Assembly: GCF_032854445.1 (NCBI RefSeq)
Contig: NC_088296.1
Span: 26,035,448 to 26,099,447 of the forward strand
Direction of reading: 5' to 3'
Length of the DNA stretch: 64,000 bases
Source of the DNA: Liolophura sinensis
Taxonomy: Eukaryota; Mollusca; Polyplacophora; Chitonida; Chitonidae
Part shown: positions 48,440 to 60,469 of the stretch, one piece after another
How the letters are laid out: each line of letters opens with the position of its first letter
Numbering within the stretch: position 1 is the first letter of the stretch
The notes under the pieces: generated by a model
Told to the model about the DNA's origin: nothing
The model's database searches: none
What the model saw: the letters and a program-made list of their open reading frames with translations, nothing else
Position numbers and translations under genes: made by a program

Positions 48440-49225
48440 GTAAGACTTCATGTATGCTGTCAACCTGTCAGGCCTGGGGAAACATTTTGGTAGTAAAGAC
48501 TTCATGTCTGTTGTAAACCTGTCAGCCCTGGAAGCACATGTTGATAAAGACTTCATGTGTGCTGGCAGCCTGTCAGGCCTGGGAAAACATTGTGGTAGTG
48601 TGCTGTCAACCTGTCGGGCCTGGGAGCACATGTTGATAAAGACTTCATGTGTTCTGTCAACCTGTCTGTGAGGCCTGGGAGCACATGTTGATAAAGACTT
48701 CATGTGTGGTGTCAACCTGTCAGGCGTGGAGAAACATTTTGGTAGTAAAGACTTCATGTGTGTTGTCAACCTGTCAGGCCTGGGGAAACATTTTGGTAGT
48801 AAAGACTTGGTGTGTGCTGTCAACCTGTCAGGCCTGGGAGCACATGTTGATAAAGACTTTATGTGTGCTGTCAACCTGTCAGGCTTGGGAGCACATGTTG
48901 ATAAAGACTTCATGTGTGCTGTCAGGCCTGGGAGCACATGTTGATAAAGCTTCATGTGTGCTGTCAAGCTGTCAAGCCTGGGAGCACATGTTGATAAAGA
49001 CTTTATGTGTGCTGTCAACCTGTCAGGCCTGGGGAAACATTTTGGTAGTAAAGACTTGGTGTGTGCTGTCAACCTGTCAGGCCTGGGAGCACATGTTGGT
49101 AAAGACTTCATGTGTGCTGTCAACCTGTCCAGGCCTGGGAGCACATATTGATAAAGACTTCATGTGTGCTGGCAACCTGTAAGGCCTGGGAAAACATGTT
49201 GATAAAGACTTCATGTGTGCTGTCA
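48440..49225. repeat. Array built from exon 12 end plus donor, about 14 copies
   Basis: Units of roughly 53-62 bp repeat the exon 12 end (GTCAACCTGTCAGG, CTGGGAGGACATTTTG) and the intron start (GTAAGACTTCATG). Two sub-types alternate: CATTTTGGTAGTAAAGACTT and CATGTTGATAAAGACTT. The donor GTAAG survives only at the true exon. Confidence 0.93.
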
Positions 49226-49397
49226 ACTATCATCTCAACTTTTTTTAAAAATTACTAGTGTTTAGGAGTTTGAATAATAGTGCTTTTGAAAATATGGATA
49301 TCTTGTCCATGCATCTGTTCCTAAAGCACTGGACCTATTTCTGTGAGACTCAGCGTGCATCTTCCTATAGCCTAAACATGTGCATGCTTAAGGTTAA

Positions 49398-52300
49398 TTA
49401 CCGTCCAGGTTCCGTACTGCCCGGTCCTGGTTCCGTACTGCCCGGTCCTGGTTCAGTACTCCCCGGCCCTGGTTCAGTAATGCCAGGTCCTGGTTCAGTA
49501 ATGCCAGGTCCTGGTTCAGTAATGCCCGGTCCTGGTTCAGTACTGCCCGGTCCTGGTTCAGTACTGCCCGGTCCTGGTTCAGTACTCCCCTTTCCTGGTT
49601 AGGTACTGCCCGATCCTGGTTCAGTACTCCCCTTCCTGGTTAGGTACTGCCAGGTCCTGGTTCAGTACTGCCAGGTCCTGGTTCAGTACTGCCCGGTCCT
49701 GGTTAGGTACTGCCCGGTCCTGGTTCAGTACTCCCCTTCCTGGTTAGGTACTGCCCGGTCCTGGTTCAATACTCCCCTTCCTGGTTAGGTACTGCCAGGT
49801 CCTGGTTCAGTACTCCCCTCCCTGGTTCAGTACTGCCAGGTCCTGGTTCAGTACTGGCCGGTCCTGGTTCAGTACTGCCTGGTCCTGGTTCAGTACTCCC
49901 CTTCCTGGTTAGGTACTGCCCGATCCTGGTTCAGTACTCCCCTTCCTGGTTAGTTACTGCCCGGTCCTGGTTCAGCACTGCCAGGTCCTGGTTCAGTACT
50001 GCCAGGTCTTTGTTTAGTACTGCCTGGTCTTGGTTCAATACTCCCCTTCCTGGTTAGATACTGCCCGGTCCTGGTTCAGTACTGCCAGGTCCTGGTTCAG
50101 TACTGCCCGGTCCTGGTTCAGTACTGCCCGGGCCTAGTTCAGTACTCCCCTTCCTGGTTAGGTACTGCCCGGTCCTGGTTCAGTACTGCCCGGTCCTGGT
50201 TCAGCACTGCCAGGTCCTGGTTCAGTACTGCCAGGTCCTGGTTTAGTACTGCCTGGTCTTGGTTCAATACTCCCCTTCCTGGTTAGGTACTGCCTGGTCC
50301 TGGTTCAGTACTACCAGGTCCTGGTTCAGTACTGCCAGGTCCTGGTTCAGCACTGCCAGGTCTTGGTTTAGTACTGCCTGGTCTTGGTTCAATACTCCCC
50401 TTCCTGGTTAGGTACTGCCCGGTCCTGGTTCAGTACTGCCAGGTCCTGGTTTAGTACTGCCCGGTCCTGGTTCAGTACTGCCCGGTCCTGGTTCAGTACT
50501 CCCCTTTCCTGGTTAGGTACTGCCCGATCCTGGTTCAGTACTCCCCTTCCTGGTTAGGTACTGCCAGGTCCTGGTTCAGTACTGCCAGGTCCTGGTTCAG
50601 TACTGCCCGGTCCTGGTTAGGTACTGCCCGGTCCTGGTTCAGTACTCCCCTTCCTGGTTAGGTACTGCCAGGTCCTGGTTCAATACTCCCCTTCCTGGTT
50701 AGGTACTGCCAGGTCCTGGTTCAGTACTCCCCTCCCTGGTTCAGTACTGCCAGGTCCTGGTTCAGTACTGGCCGGTCCTGGTTCAGTACTGCCTGGTCCT
50801 GGTTCAGTACTCCCCTTCCTGGTTAGGTACTGCCCGATCCTGGTTCAGTACTCCCCTTCCTGGTTAGTTACTGCCCGGTCCTGGTTCAGCACTGCCAGGT
50901 CCTGGTTCAGTACTGCCAGGTCTTTGTTTAGTACTGCCTGGTCTTGGTTCAATACTCCCCTTCCTGGTTAGGTACTGCCCGGTCCTGGTTCAGTACTGCC
51001 AGGTCCTGGTTCAGTACTGCCCGGTCCTGGTTCAGTACTGCCCGGGCCTAGTTCAGTACTCCCCTTCCTGGTTAGGTACTGCCCGGTCCTGGTTCAGTAC
51101 TGCCCGGTCCTGGTTCAGCACTGCCAGGTCCTGGTTCAGTACTGCCAGGTCCTGGTTTAGTACTGCCTGGTCTTGGTTCAATACTCCCCTTCCTGGTTAG
51201 GTACTGCCTGGTCCTGGTTCAGTACTACCAGGTCCTGGTTCAGTACTGCCAGGTCCTGGTTCAGCACTGCCAGGTCCTAGTTTAGTACTACCTGGTCTTG
51301 GTTCAATACTCCCCTTCCTGGTTAGGTACTGCCCGGTCCTGCTTCAGTACTGCCAGGTCCTGGTTCAGCACTGCCAGGTCCTGGTTCAGTACTGCCAGGT
51401 CTTGGTTTAGTACTGCCTGGTCTTGGTTCAATACTCCCCTTCCTGGTTAGGTACTGCCCGGTCCTGGTTCAGTACTGCCAGGTCCTGGTTTAGTACTGCC
51501 CGGGCCTAGTTCAGTACTCCCCTTCCTGGTTAGGTACTGCCCGGTCCTGGTTCAGCACTGCCAGGTCCTGGTTTAGTACTGCCTGGTCTTGGTTCAATAC
51601 TCCCCTTCCTGGTTCAGTACTGCCAGGTCCTGCTTCAGTACTGCCCGGTCCTGGTTTAGTACTCCCTTCCTGGTTAGGTACTGCCCGGTCCTGGTTCAGT
51701 ACTGCCCGGTCCTGGTTCAGTACTGCCCAGTCCTGGTTTATTACTCTCCTTCCTGGTTAGGTACTGGCCGGTCCTGGTTCAGTACTGCCCAGTCCTGGTT
51801 CAGTACTGCCCGGTCCTGGTTCAGTACTCCCCTTCTGGGTTCAGTACTGCCCGGTCCTGGTTCAGTACTGCCAGGTCCTGGTTCAGCACTGCCAGGTCCT
51901 GGTTCAGTACTGCCAGGTCCTGGTTTAGTACTGCCTGGTCTTGGTTCAATACTCCCCTTCCTGGTTAGGTACTGCCTGGTCCTGGTTCAGTACTACCAGG
52001 TCCTGGTTCAGTACTGCCAGGTCCTGGTTCAGCACTGCCAGGTCCTAGTTTAGTACTACCTGGTCTTGGTTCAATACTCCCCTTCCTGGTTAGGTACTGC
52101 CCGGTCCTGGTTCAGTACTGCCAGGTCCTGGTTCAGCACTGCCAGGTCCTGGTTCAGTACTGCCAGGTCTTGGTTTAGTACTGCCTGGTCTTGGTTCAAT
52201 ACTCCCCTTCCTGGTTAGGTACTGCCCGGTCCTGGTTCAGTACTGCCAGGTCCTGGTTTAGTACTGCCCGGGCCTAGTTCAGTACTCCCCTTCCTGGTTA

Positions 52301-53475
52301 GGTACTGCCCGGTCCTGGTTCAGCACTGCCAGGTCTTGGTTTAGTACTGCCTGGTCTTGGTTCAATACTCCCCTTCCTGGTTCAGTACTGCCCGGTCCTG
52401 CTTCAGTACTGCCCGGTCCTGGTTTAGTACTCCCTTCCTGGTTAGGTACTGCCCGGTCCTGGTTCAGTACTGCCCGGTCCTGGTTCAGTACTGCCCAGTC
52501 CTGGTTTATTACTCTCCTTCCTGGTTAGGTACTGGCCGGTCCTGGTTCAGTACTGCCCAGTCCTGGTTCAGTACTGCCCGGTCCTGGTTCAGTACTCCCC
52601 TTCTGGGTTCAGTACTGCCCGGTCCTGGTTCAGTACTGCCAGGTTCTGGTTCAGTACTGCCCGGTCCTGGTTCAGTACTCCCCTTCCGGGTTCAGTACTG
52701 CCCGGTCCTGGTTCAGTACTGCCCGTTCCTGGTTCAGCACTCCCCTTCCTGGTTAGGTACTGGCCGGTCCTGGTTCAGTACTGCCCGGTCCTGGTTCAGT
52801 ACTGCCCGGTCCTGGTTCAGTACTCCCCTTCCGGGTTCAGTACTGCCAAGCCCTGGTTTAGTACTGCCCGGTCCTGGTTCAGTACTCCCCTTCCTGGTTA
52901 GGTACTGCCCGGTCCTGGTTCAGTACTGCCAGGTCCTGGTTCAGCACTCCCCTTCCTGGTTAGGTACTGGCCGGTCCTGGTTCAGTACTGCCCGGTCCTG
53001 GTTCAGTACTGCCCGGTCCTGGTTCAGTACTCCCCTTCCGGGTTCAGTACTGCCAGGTCCTGGTTTAGTACTGCCCGGTCCTGGTTCAGTACTCCCCTTC
53101 CGGGTTCAGTACTGCCAGGTCCTGGTTCAGTACTGCCAGGTCCTGGTTCAGTACTCCCCTTCCTGGTTAGGTACTGCCCGGTCCTGGTTCAGTACTGCCC
53201 GGTCCTGGTTCAGTACTGCCCGGGCCTGGTTTGGTACTCCCCTTCCTGGTTAGGTACTGCCAGGTCCTGGTTCAGTACTGCCCGGTCCTGGTTCAGTATT
53301 GCCCAGGCCTGGTTTAGTACTCCCCTTCCTGGTTAGGTACTGCCAGGTCCTGGTTCAGTACTGCCCGGTCCTGGTTCAGTACTGCCCGGGCCTGGTTTAG
53401 TACTCCCCTTCCTGGTTAGGTACTGCCAGGTCCTGGTTCAGTACTGCCATGTCCTGTTTCAGTATTGCCCGGCCC
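49398..53475. repeat. 21-bp minisatellite of about 4 kb with higher-order repeats
   Basis: About 190 units alternate two types, GGTTCAGTACTGCCCGGTCC and CTCCCCTTCCTGGTTAGGTA. Blocks repeat on a larger scale: the same variant order starts at 51589 and 52357 (768 bp apart), and similar long blocks occur near 49600-50400 and 50500-51300. The open frames here come from the period being a multiple of three. Confidence 0.95.
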
Positions 53476-54300
53476 TAATGATAGACTCTACACGTATCAT
53501 CCGCCCATCCTACGGGCATCTTGATCGTGTGTGGGGTGGATCCTACACGGATCTTATGGCCATGACTGTAGGCCTGTTCGCTGATGTTGGCACCACCCTG
53601 ATTGCATCTTACGTCGATCTTGATGGACTGATACATGTAGTCGCGTTCAGACTGTATTACGGCAGTTTAGCCTTTACCTACACACTAGCTGTACACGTGA
53701 CACAATGTATCTTCAATCTGGTAAGGCAGGCATGGTGATGAGAAAAGTATTAGTGAATGATCTATCATTCACCTAACTCTCACTCATTGAAGGCAGGTTG
53801 ATTTTCCCCTAATTATCGGCGTTTTTATTAGTGTCAGTGGAAAGGTAACATCGTAAACGCATTGCCAGTGCTTAAAATTGTCATGTGTAAGTCTGATGTA
53901 CTATACACTATATTTAGCACTTAAATTGACTACCTCAGAAAACTTTTCATTGAAGAAATTTGTGTATTGTACGTGCAGGCTATGGTTTTGCATTTACCGA
54001 GTAATAACCTCAATCTGTGTATTATCATGATCATGTGTCATTTGGTAATCACACTGTCAATTAGACCATTTGTGAATAGTTTTTTTCTATTCTGAGAGAA
54101 CAAACAAGTTTGGTGTTGATCAATACGGCATTTGTTATAAGTTAGATGAAGTTTATGTTTGAATGTTAGTGTATGACGTAAAATGTTATGTGTAGGAGGG
54201 TTGGATCTCGCACCCATCATATGACGATAATACACACCTATGTTGGCTGTATGACGGGCCTATGATGTGAACATCTTGCTCTGACATTGCACCCTTCCTT
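53476..54300. other. Non-repetitive island in intron 12
   Basis: Unique DNA. A frame of 86 codons (53478-53738) is open but has no recognisable protein and no splice context; I do not call it a gene. Confidence 0.45.
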
Positions 54301-54830
54301 CCGTGTCAGATACATGTAAGTGTAGGACCCAACATAACACTGGTCACCACCATATACATGTAAGTGTATCGCCCAACATAACGCTGGTCACCACCGTATA
54401 CATGTAAGTGTAGGACACAACATAACGCTGGTCACCACCATATACATGTAAGTGTATCGCCCAACATAATGCTGGTCACCTCCGTATACATGTAAGTGTA
54501 GGACCCAACATAACGCTGGTCACCACCATATACATGTAAGTGTATCGCCCAACATAACGCTGGTCACCACCGTATACATGTAAGTGTAGGGCCCAACATA
54601 ACGCTGGTCACCTCTGTATACATGTAAGTGTAGGACCCAACATAACGCTGGTCACCACCATATACATGTAAGTGTAGGGCCCAACGTAATGCTGGTCACG
54701 TCCGTATACATGTAAGTGTAGGGCCCAACGTAATGCTGGTCACCACCGTATACATGTAAGTGTAGGACACAACATAACGCTGGTCACCTCTGTATACATG
54801 TAAGTGTAGGACCCAACATAACGTTTGCAA
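54301..54830. repeat. 44-bp minisatellite, about 12 copies
   Basis: Units with TATACATGTAAGTGTAGGAC and CCAACATAACGCTGGTCACC. Each unit carries TGTAAGTG, a donor-like string. Confidence 0.94.
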
Positions 54831-54882
54831 ATGTCGAGTATAAATCCCAAATATCTATCACAAATGACATTTTTGTTTACAG

Positions 54883-54999
54883 GAGAAGTAGGCCGACTAC
54901 TAGACTGTGTGTCGATTGTCACAGATTACAGGGCTAAACAGGTGCCTTTCCTTTCCTTGCAACATATCTGTCAGATAGCAGCTGTCCTTAGGAATTCAG
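54883..54999 (+). CDS. LRR gene exon 13
   Basis: Acceptor catttttgtttacag, donor gtaagt at 55000; 117 nt, phase 1 to 1. It encodes GEVGRLLDCVSIVTDYRAK and LQHICQIAAVLRNS, probably helical. The frame stays open beyond the donor for about 60 codons because the array that follows keeps the phase, so a longer exon is possible. Confidence 0.83.
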
Positions 55000-55660
55000 G
55001 TAAGTCCCTCTGTCAGATAGGAACTGTCATGAGGAATAAAGATAAGTCCCTCTGTCAGGTATTAGCTGTACTGTTGAGTTCCGCAAAGCACATCTGTCAG
55101 ATAGCAACTGTCCTGAGGAATTCCGGTAAGCTCCTCTGTCAGATAGCAACTGTCTTGAGGAATTCCGGTAATCTCCTCTGTTAGATAGCAACTGTCCTGA
55201 GGAATTTAGGTAAGCATATCTGTCAGATAACAGCTGTACTGGGGAATTCAGGTGAGCACATCTGTTAGATAACAGCTGTACTGAGGAAATTAGTTAAGCA
55301 AATCTGTCAAATAACAGCTGTACTGAGGAATTCAGGTGAGCACATCTGTCAGAGAGCAGCTGTACTGAGAAATTCAGGTAAGCAAATCTGTCAGATAGCA
55401 GCTGTACTGAGAAATTCAGGTAAGCATATCTGTCAGATAGCAGCTGTACCAAGGAATTAAGGTAAGCACATCTGTCAGATAGCAGCTTTACTGAGAAATT
55501 CAGATAAGCACGTCCGACAGATAGCAGCAGTCCAGAGATAAGCATGTCTGCCAGATAGCATCTGTTCTGAGGAATTCAGGTAAGCACGTGTCAGCTCAGA
55601 CATTAACTGGAGAGAGCAATTTAGATAAGCGCATCTGTTAGGTAGTAGCTGTACAGAGCA
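55000..55660. repeat. 42-bp array built from exon 13 end plus donor, about 15 copies
   Basis: Units repeat the exon 13 end (CTGTCAGATAGCAGCTGTCC, GGAATTCAG) and the donor (GTAAGT). In-phase GT donors remain at 55126 (GTAAGC, +126 nt) and 55168 (GTAATC, +168 nt). The exon frame runs through the first copies as 14-residue repeats (HICQIATVLRNSGK type) until TAG at 55182. Later copies keep GTAAGC often but in other phases. Confidence 0.93.
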
Positions 55661-55779
55661 ATTAAAATATTTTTTAATTGGAACCGAGTTATATTGAAGA
55701 CAAAAACTCATGTGTATGATTATGCCTAATGTCTTGTTTTGGAGATCCTCTTCAGCATGGTGGATATGCATGTATTCTC

Positions 55780-56640
55780 TAACATACATGGTGATGTTGA
55801 TGACAGTCAAGCTTTTTAATGACATACATGGTGATGTTGATGACAGTCAAGCTTTTTAGTGACATACATGATTATGTCAAACTTTTTAGTGACACATGAT
55901 GATGTTGATGACAGTCAAGCTTTTTAGTGACATACATGATGACAGTCAAACTTTTTAGTGACACATGATGATGTTGATGACAGTCAAACTTTTTAGTGAC
56001 ATACATGATGATGTTGATGACAGTCAAGCTTTTTAGTGACATACATGATGATGTTGATGACAGTCAAACTTTTTAGTGACATGATGTTTATGACATACTG
56101 GCTTTTTAGTGACATACATGATGATGTTGATGACAGTCAACCTTTTAAGTGACATACATTAGGATGTTGATGACAGGCAAGCTTTTTAGTGACATACATG
56201 ATGATGTTTATGACAAGAAAGCTTTTTGGTGACATACATGATGATATTGATGACAGTCAAGCCTTTTATTGACATACATGAGGATGTCGATGACAGTCAA
56301 GCTGTTTAGTGACATACATGAGGATGTTGATGACAGTCAGGCTCTTTAGTGACATACATGATGATATTGATGACAGGCAAGCTTTTTGGTGACATACATG
56401 ATGATATTGATGACAGTCAAGCTTTTTAGTGACATACATGATGATGTTGATGATAGTCAGGCTTTTTAGTGACATACATGGTGATGTTTATGACAGTCAA
56501 GCTTTTTGGTGACATACATGATGATGTTGATGACAGTCAAGCTTTTTAGTGAGATACATGGGGATGTTGATGACAGTCAGGCTTTTTAGTGACATACATG
56601 GTGATGTGCATGACAGTCAAGCTTTTTAGTTACATACTTG
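55780..56640. repeat. 40-bp minisatellite, about 21 copies
   Basis: Units with GATGTTGATGACAGTCAAGC and TTTTTAGTGACATACATGAT. It runs up to about 25 bp before the exon 14 acceptor. Confidence 0.94.
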
Positions 56641-56666
56641 TAGTTTACTGTTTGTTGACTGGACAG

Positions 56667-56752
56667 GCACACAAACAGTGGTACTATCCTCAGAAGAGTG
56701 GAACATCATCACTGGCTGTAAGAAAGATCGAGAAATTCCATCCTGGCTCCAG
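56667..56752 (+). CDS. LRR gene exon 14
   Basis: Acceptor tttgttgactggacag, donor gtaagc at 56753; 86 nt, phase 1 to 0. It encodes GTQTVVLSSEEWNIITG and EIPSWLQ. No domain is recognised; the exon is supported by phase fit on both sides. Confidence 0.8.
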
Positions 56753-57009
56753 GTAAGCTTCATCCACTGATGCCAGTGTAGTGTGTGCATTGTACATGTA
56801 AGGCTGTGCTGAACAACTAGTTACCAGTCATCATCTTGTGTTACAGAGCATGTTACTGTTTGTATACAACTGTGTATGGTTACATTTTAGCATGCCCAGT
56901 GTTGTGTACTGATACAGTCCTTGCGCACGTCTTTGTTGTGTACTGATACAGTCCTAGTACACATCTGTGTTATCTGGATAATCCATTATCCAGTTACAAG
57001 GTATAACAC

Positions 57010-58565
57010 ATATGATATGGCAGTCCGGGTGCACATCTATGTTGAGTTCTGACCCTCAGGTGCACGTCAATCTTAAATTCTGACAATCTGGTTACACATC
57101 AATGTTGAGTACTGACAATCTCATTACACATCCATGTTGAGTTCTGACAATCTGGTTACACAGGTTGAGTTTTGACAATCTGGTTACAATCCGGTTACAC
57201 ATCCGTGTTGAGTTCTGACAATCTGGTTACACATCTATGTTGAGTTCTGACAATCCGGTTACACATCTGTGTTGAGTTCTGACAATCTGGTTGCACATCC
57301 ATGTTGAGTTATAACAATCTAGTTACAAATCCATGTTGAGTTCTGACAATCTAGTTACACATCCATGTTGAGTTGTAACAATCTAGTTACACATACATGT
57401 TGAGTTCTGACAATCTAGTTACACATCCATGTAGAGATCTGACAATCTGGTTACACATCCATGTTGAGTTCTGACAATCTTGTTACACATATATGTTGAG
57501 TTGTGACACTCCAGGTGCACGTCTATGTTAAGTTCTGGTAATCTGGTTACACAGCCATGTTGAGTTCTGACAATCTGCTTACTCATGTTGAGTTTTGACA
57601 ATCTGGTTGCACATCTATGTTGAGTTCTGACAATCTAGTTACACATCTGTGTTGAGTTCTGACAATCCGGTTACACATCTATGTTGAGTTTTAACAATCT
57701 AGTTACGCATCCATGTTGAGTTCTAACAATCTAGTTACAAATCCATGTTGAGTTCTGACAATCTAGTTACACATCCATGTTGAGTTGTAACAATCTAGTT
57801 ACAAATCCATGTGGAGTTTTGACAATGTGGTTACACATCCATGTTGAGTTCTGACAATCTGGTTACACATCAGTGTTGAGTTATGAAAATGCAGGTGCAC
57901 ATCTATGTTGAGTTCTGACAATGTGGTTACACATCAATGTTGAGTTCTGACAATCCAGTTACACATCTGTGTTGAGTTCTGACAATCTGGTTGCACATCC
58001 ATGTTGAGTTCTGACAATCTAGTTACACATCTATGTTGAGTTCTGACAATCCACTTACACATCCATGTTGAGTTCTAACAATCTGGTTACACATCCATGT
58101 TGAGTTCTGACAATCTAGTTACACATCCATGTTGAGTTCTGGAAATGCAGGTGCACATCTCTTTTGAGTTCTGACAATCCACTTACACATCCATGTTGAG
58201 TTCTAACAATCTAGTTACACATCCATGTTGAGTTCTAACAATCTGGTTACACATCTCTGTTGAGTTCTGACAATCCGGTTACACATCTATGTTGAGTTCT
58301 GACAACCCACTTACACATCCATGTTGAGTTCTAACAATCTGGTTACACATCCATGTTGAGTTCTGACAATCTAGTTACACATCCATGTTGAGTTCTGACA
58401 ATCTAGTTACACATCCATGTTGAGTTCTGACAATCTAGTTACACATCCATGTTGAGTTCTGACAATCTAGTTACACATCCATGTTGAGTTTTAACAATCT
58501 AGTTACACATCCATGTTGAGTTCTGAAAATGCAGGTGCACATCTCTGTTGAGTTCTGACAATCCT
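57010..58565. repeat. 32-bp minisatellite, about 48 copies
   Basis: Units with GTTGAGTTCTGACAATCTAG and TTACACATCCAT. It lies in intron 14. Confidence 0.95.
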
Positions 58566-60465
58566 TGTGCTCATCTATTACATGTTTTCGTAAAGAATTT
58601 AAATAATATAAAAAATTCCAGTTCTTGAACAGAAAAAATGTACTGACATTACAGTGGATCATTTATCTCAGCTATTCCGTGTATCAGATTGGGAGGAGAG
58701 ATGAATTTGGGTATGAATTATTTAAATTCCAATAATGTTGTCATCAGTTTTGAAGTGGGAGACAGGATGCCGAACAAGTTAAAGCTGAAGAGAAAATCAA
58801 TTTCCTAGGGCTTTTTTCTAACTTTTATAGGCAGTTGATTTCTGATTGCTGTCCAGCTTTCTTTACAGAAATGTTGTTCCAACTTTGTAGAATTTTGATT
58901 TATAGTGTCAGAGAAGATCTTGATGTGCAAATGCTGCTAGATCGTGTTACATATATATGACTGTGACCGCATAGTGTGACCCCTATAATAAACTGTGGCT
59001 AATGGCAACACTCTTCAGAAAAAACAAATTTCCAGTTTTGGAGGAAAACAATTATAATGTGTCTGCAGTTGCCTTTGATGGCAACTATGAGATGAAGTGG
59101 AAGGCCTGGAGGGTTTTTCTGCTTGTTTCATGAACAACAGGCTCATGTCTGTTCTGGCTCATGACTTCATCTTTGCATTTGTTTCCTATTACAGTGATAT
59201 CCCTTACTGTGATAATGTGCTGAAGGTATACCTGAGGTATACCAGTGAGGTGTAGCATATCTGATTTACAGATATGCTGATCTGAGGTATACTTCATTTA
59301 CACACAGCTTGTTTTCTGGCAAGCAGCATTGTCATAATCAAGTCTAAACATGATTATTGCTACAGTAACTCCTACCCAAATTTTACCATGACAGCTTTAT
59401 CTGTGTCATGTCACAAGCAGGAATTCGTAGAAAAGACGTCTTCCTCTTGCAGCACATACAGTGATGTCACAGCACCAAAGTATTATGGTTGTGTAATTCA
59501 GGTTACATGTCAGTGTGTGTGCAGAGTTATCCACCCTCCCGGTGCACGCTCTGGCCTTTTTTCTTTCTCTTCCTCTTGTGTTGTTGTACTGCGTTTGGTA
59601 TTATGCATTGTGAACAAAAATACAGTTCAACCTTACTGATACAGGGTCATCTCGTTTGTCGTTTTATCGCTGTAATATTGGCACTCCTCCTTCCTCAACT
59701 GGCACAGTTACATGTGTATGCAATAGGAAGGCAAAATCACACTACTGTTTGCAATGACATAAGGCTTGCTGGATGAGCGTGCCCATTGAGATCATGATCA
59801 TGCACTCGAATTGCAACATTAATTTCCCAGAAAAACAATTGGAAAAACGTGCTGCAAGAAATCAATTCCTTGTGTCCATGCATTTCCCCTGGAGTACCAG
59901 TGTGGCTGGTATGCCTTGCAAAATGATAATATTTTGACTGATCAGACAATCTGTGAGGTAGTGAACATAGTTGACATACATGGCAGGAGAATAAGGCAAG
60001 AATAGCCTCCAAGACTGAGAATGGCAGACCCACTGATGGCTCTTCTCTGTAGTAAAAAAGAGTATACCAACAGTGACAACAATTCACTGGCCTTTTCACT
60101 GTTCACACGTTGTACAATGACCTGAGTGGTGTTGCCAAAAAATGAACAACTCTCTGGCCTAGGAGTGAAACACATTAGAATGTTGTATAGAAAAGTAGAT
60201 GATCACCTGGTTTCTCAGATTCTCAAAGGTAATTTACGTTAATGTCTTTGTGATAAACTAAAATGATCAGACGTACACATTTAAATGAGACTAAATGTGT
60301 TTTAAAGTTTATGGTTTGTATTTACAAGTAACAGGGTGAATGTAAACCCTACAGTCAGAGAAAGGCGTGTAGCATCATTGAAAAGGGTGAAAATAACTTC
60401 TTGTCTAAAACAGATACCCTTATGTTTGTTCGCTTACAGTTCTAACAAGAGTTTGGTAATTTTAT
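58566..60465. other. Intron 14 unique sequence, no gene seen
   Basis: AT-rich unique DNA. Short open frames at 59388-59776 and on the other strand at 59737-60175 have no recognisable domain or splice support. Confidence 0.5.
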
Positions 60466-60469
60466 TGGC

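Noticed and set aside
51589-53253. Repetitive 154- and 298-codon frames
   Set aside because: Product of the 21-bp minisatellite, with no start context or domain.
55780-56666. Idea that the 40-bp array (GTTGATGACAG) was seeded by the exon 14 acceptor (GTTGACTGGACAG)
   Set aside because: The shared string is short and needs a gap. It is not strong enough to count with the clear cases.
59388-60175. Short frames on both strands in intron 14
   Set aside because: No domain, splice support or repeat-element similarity recognised.
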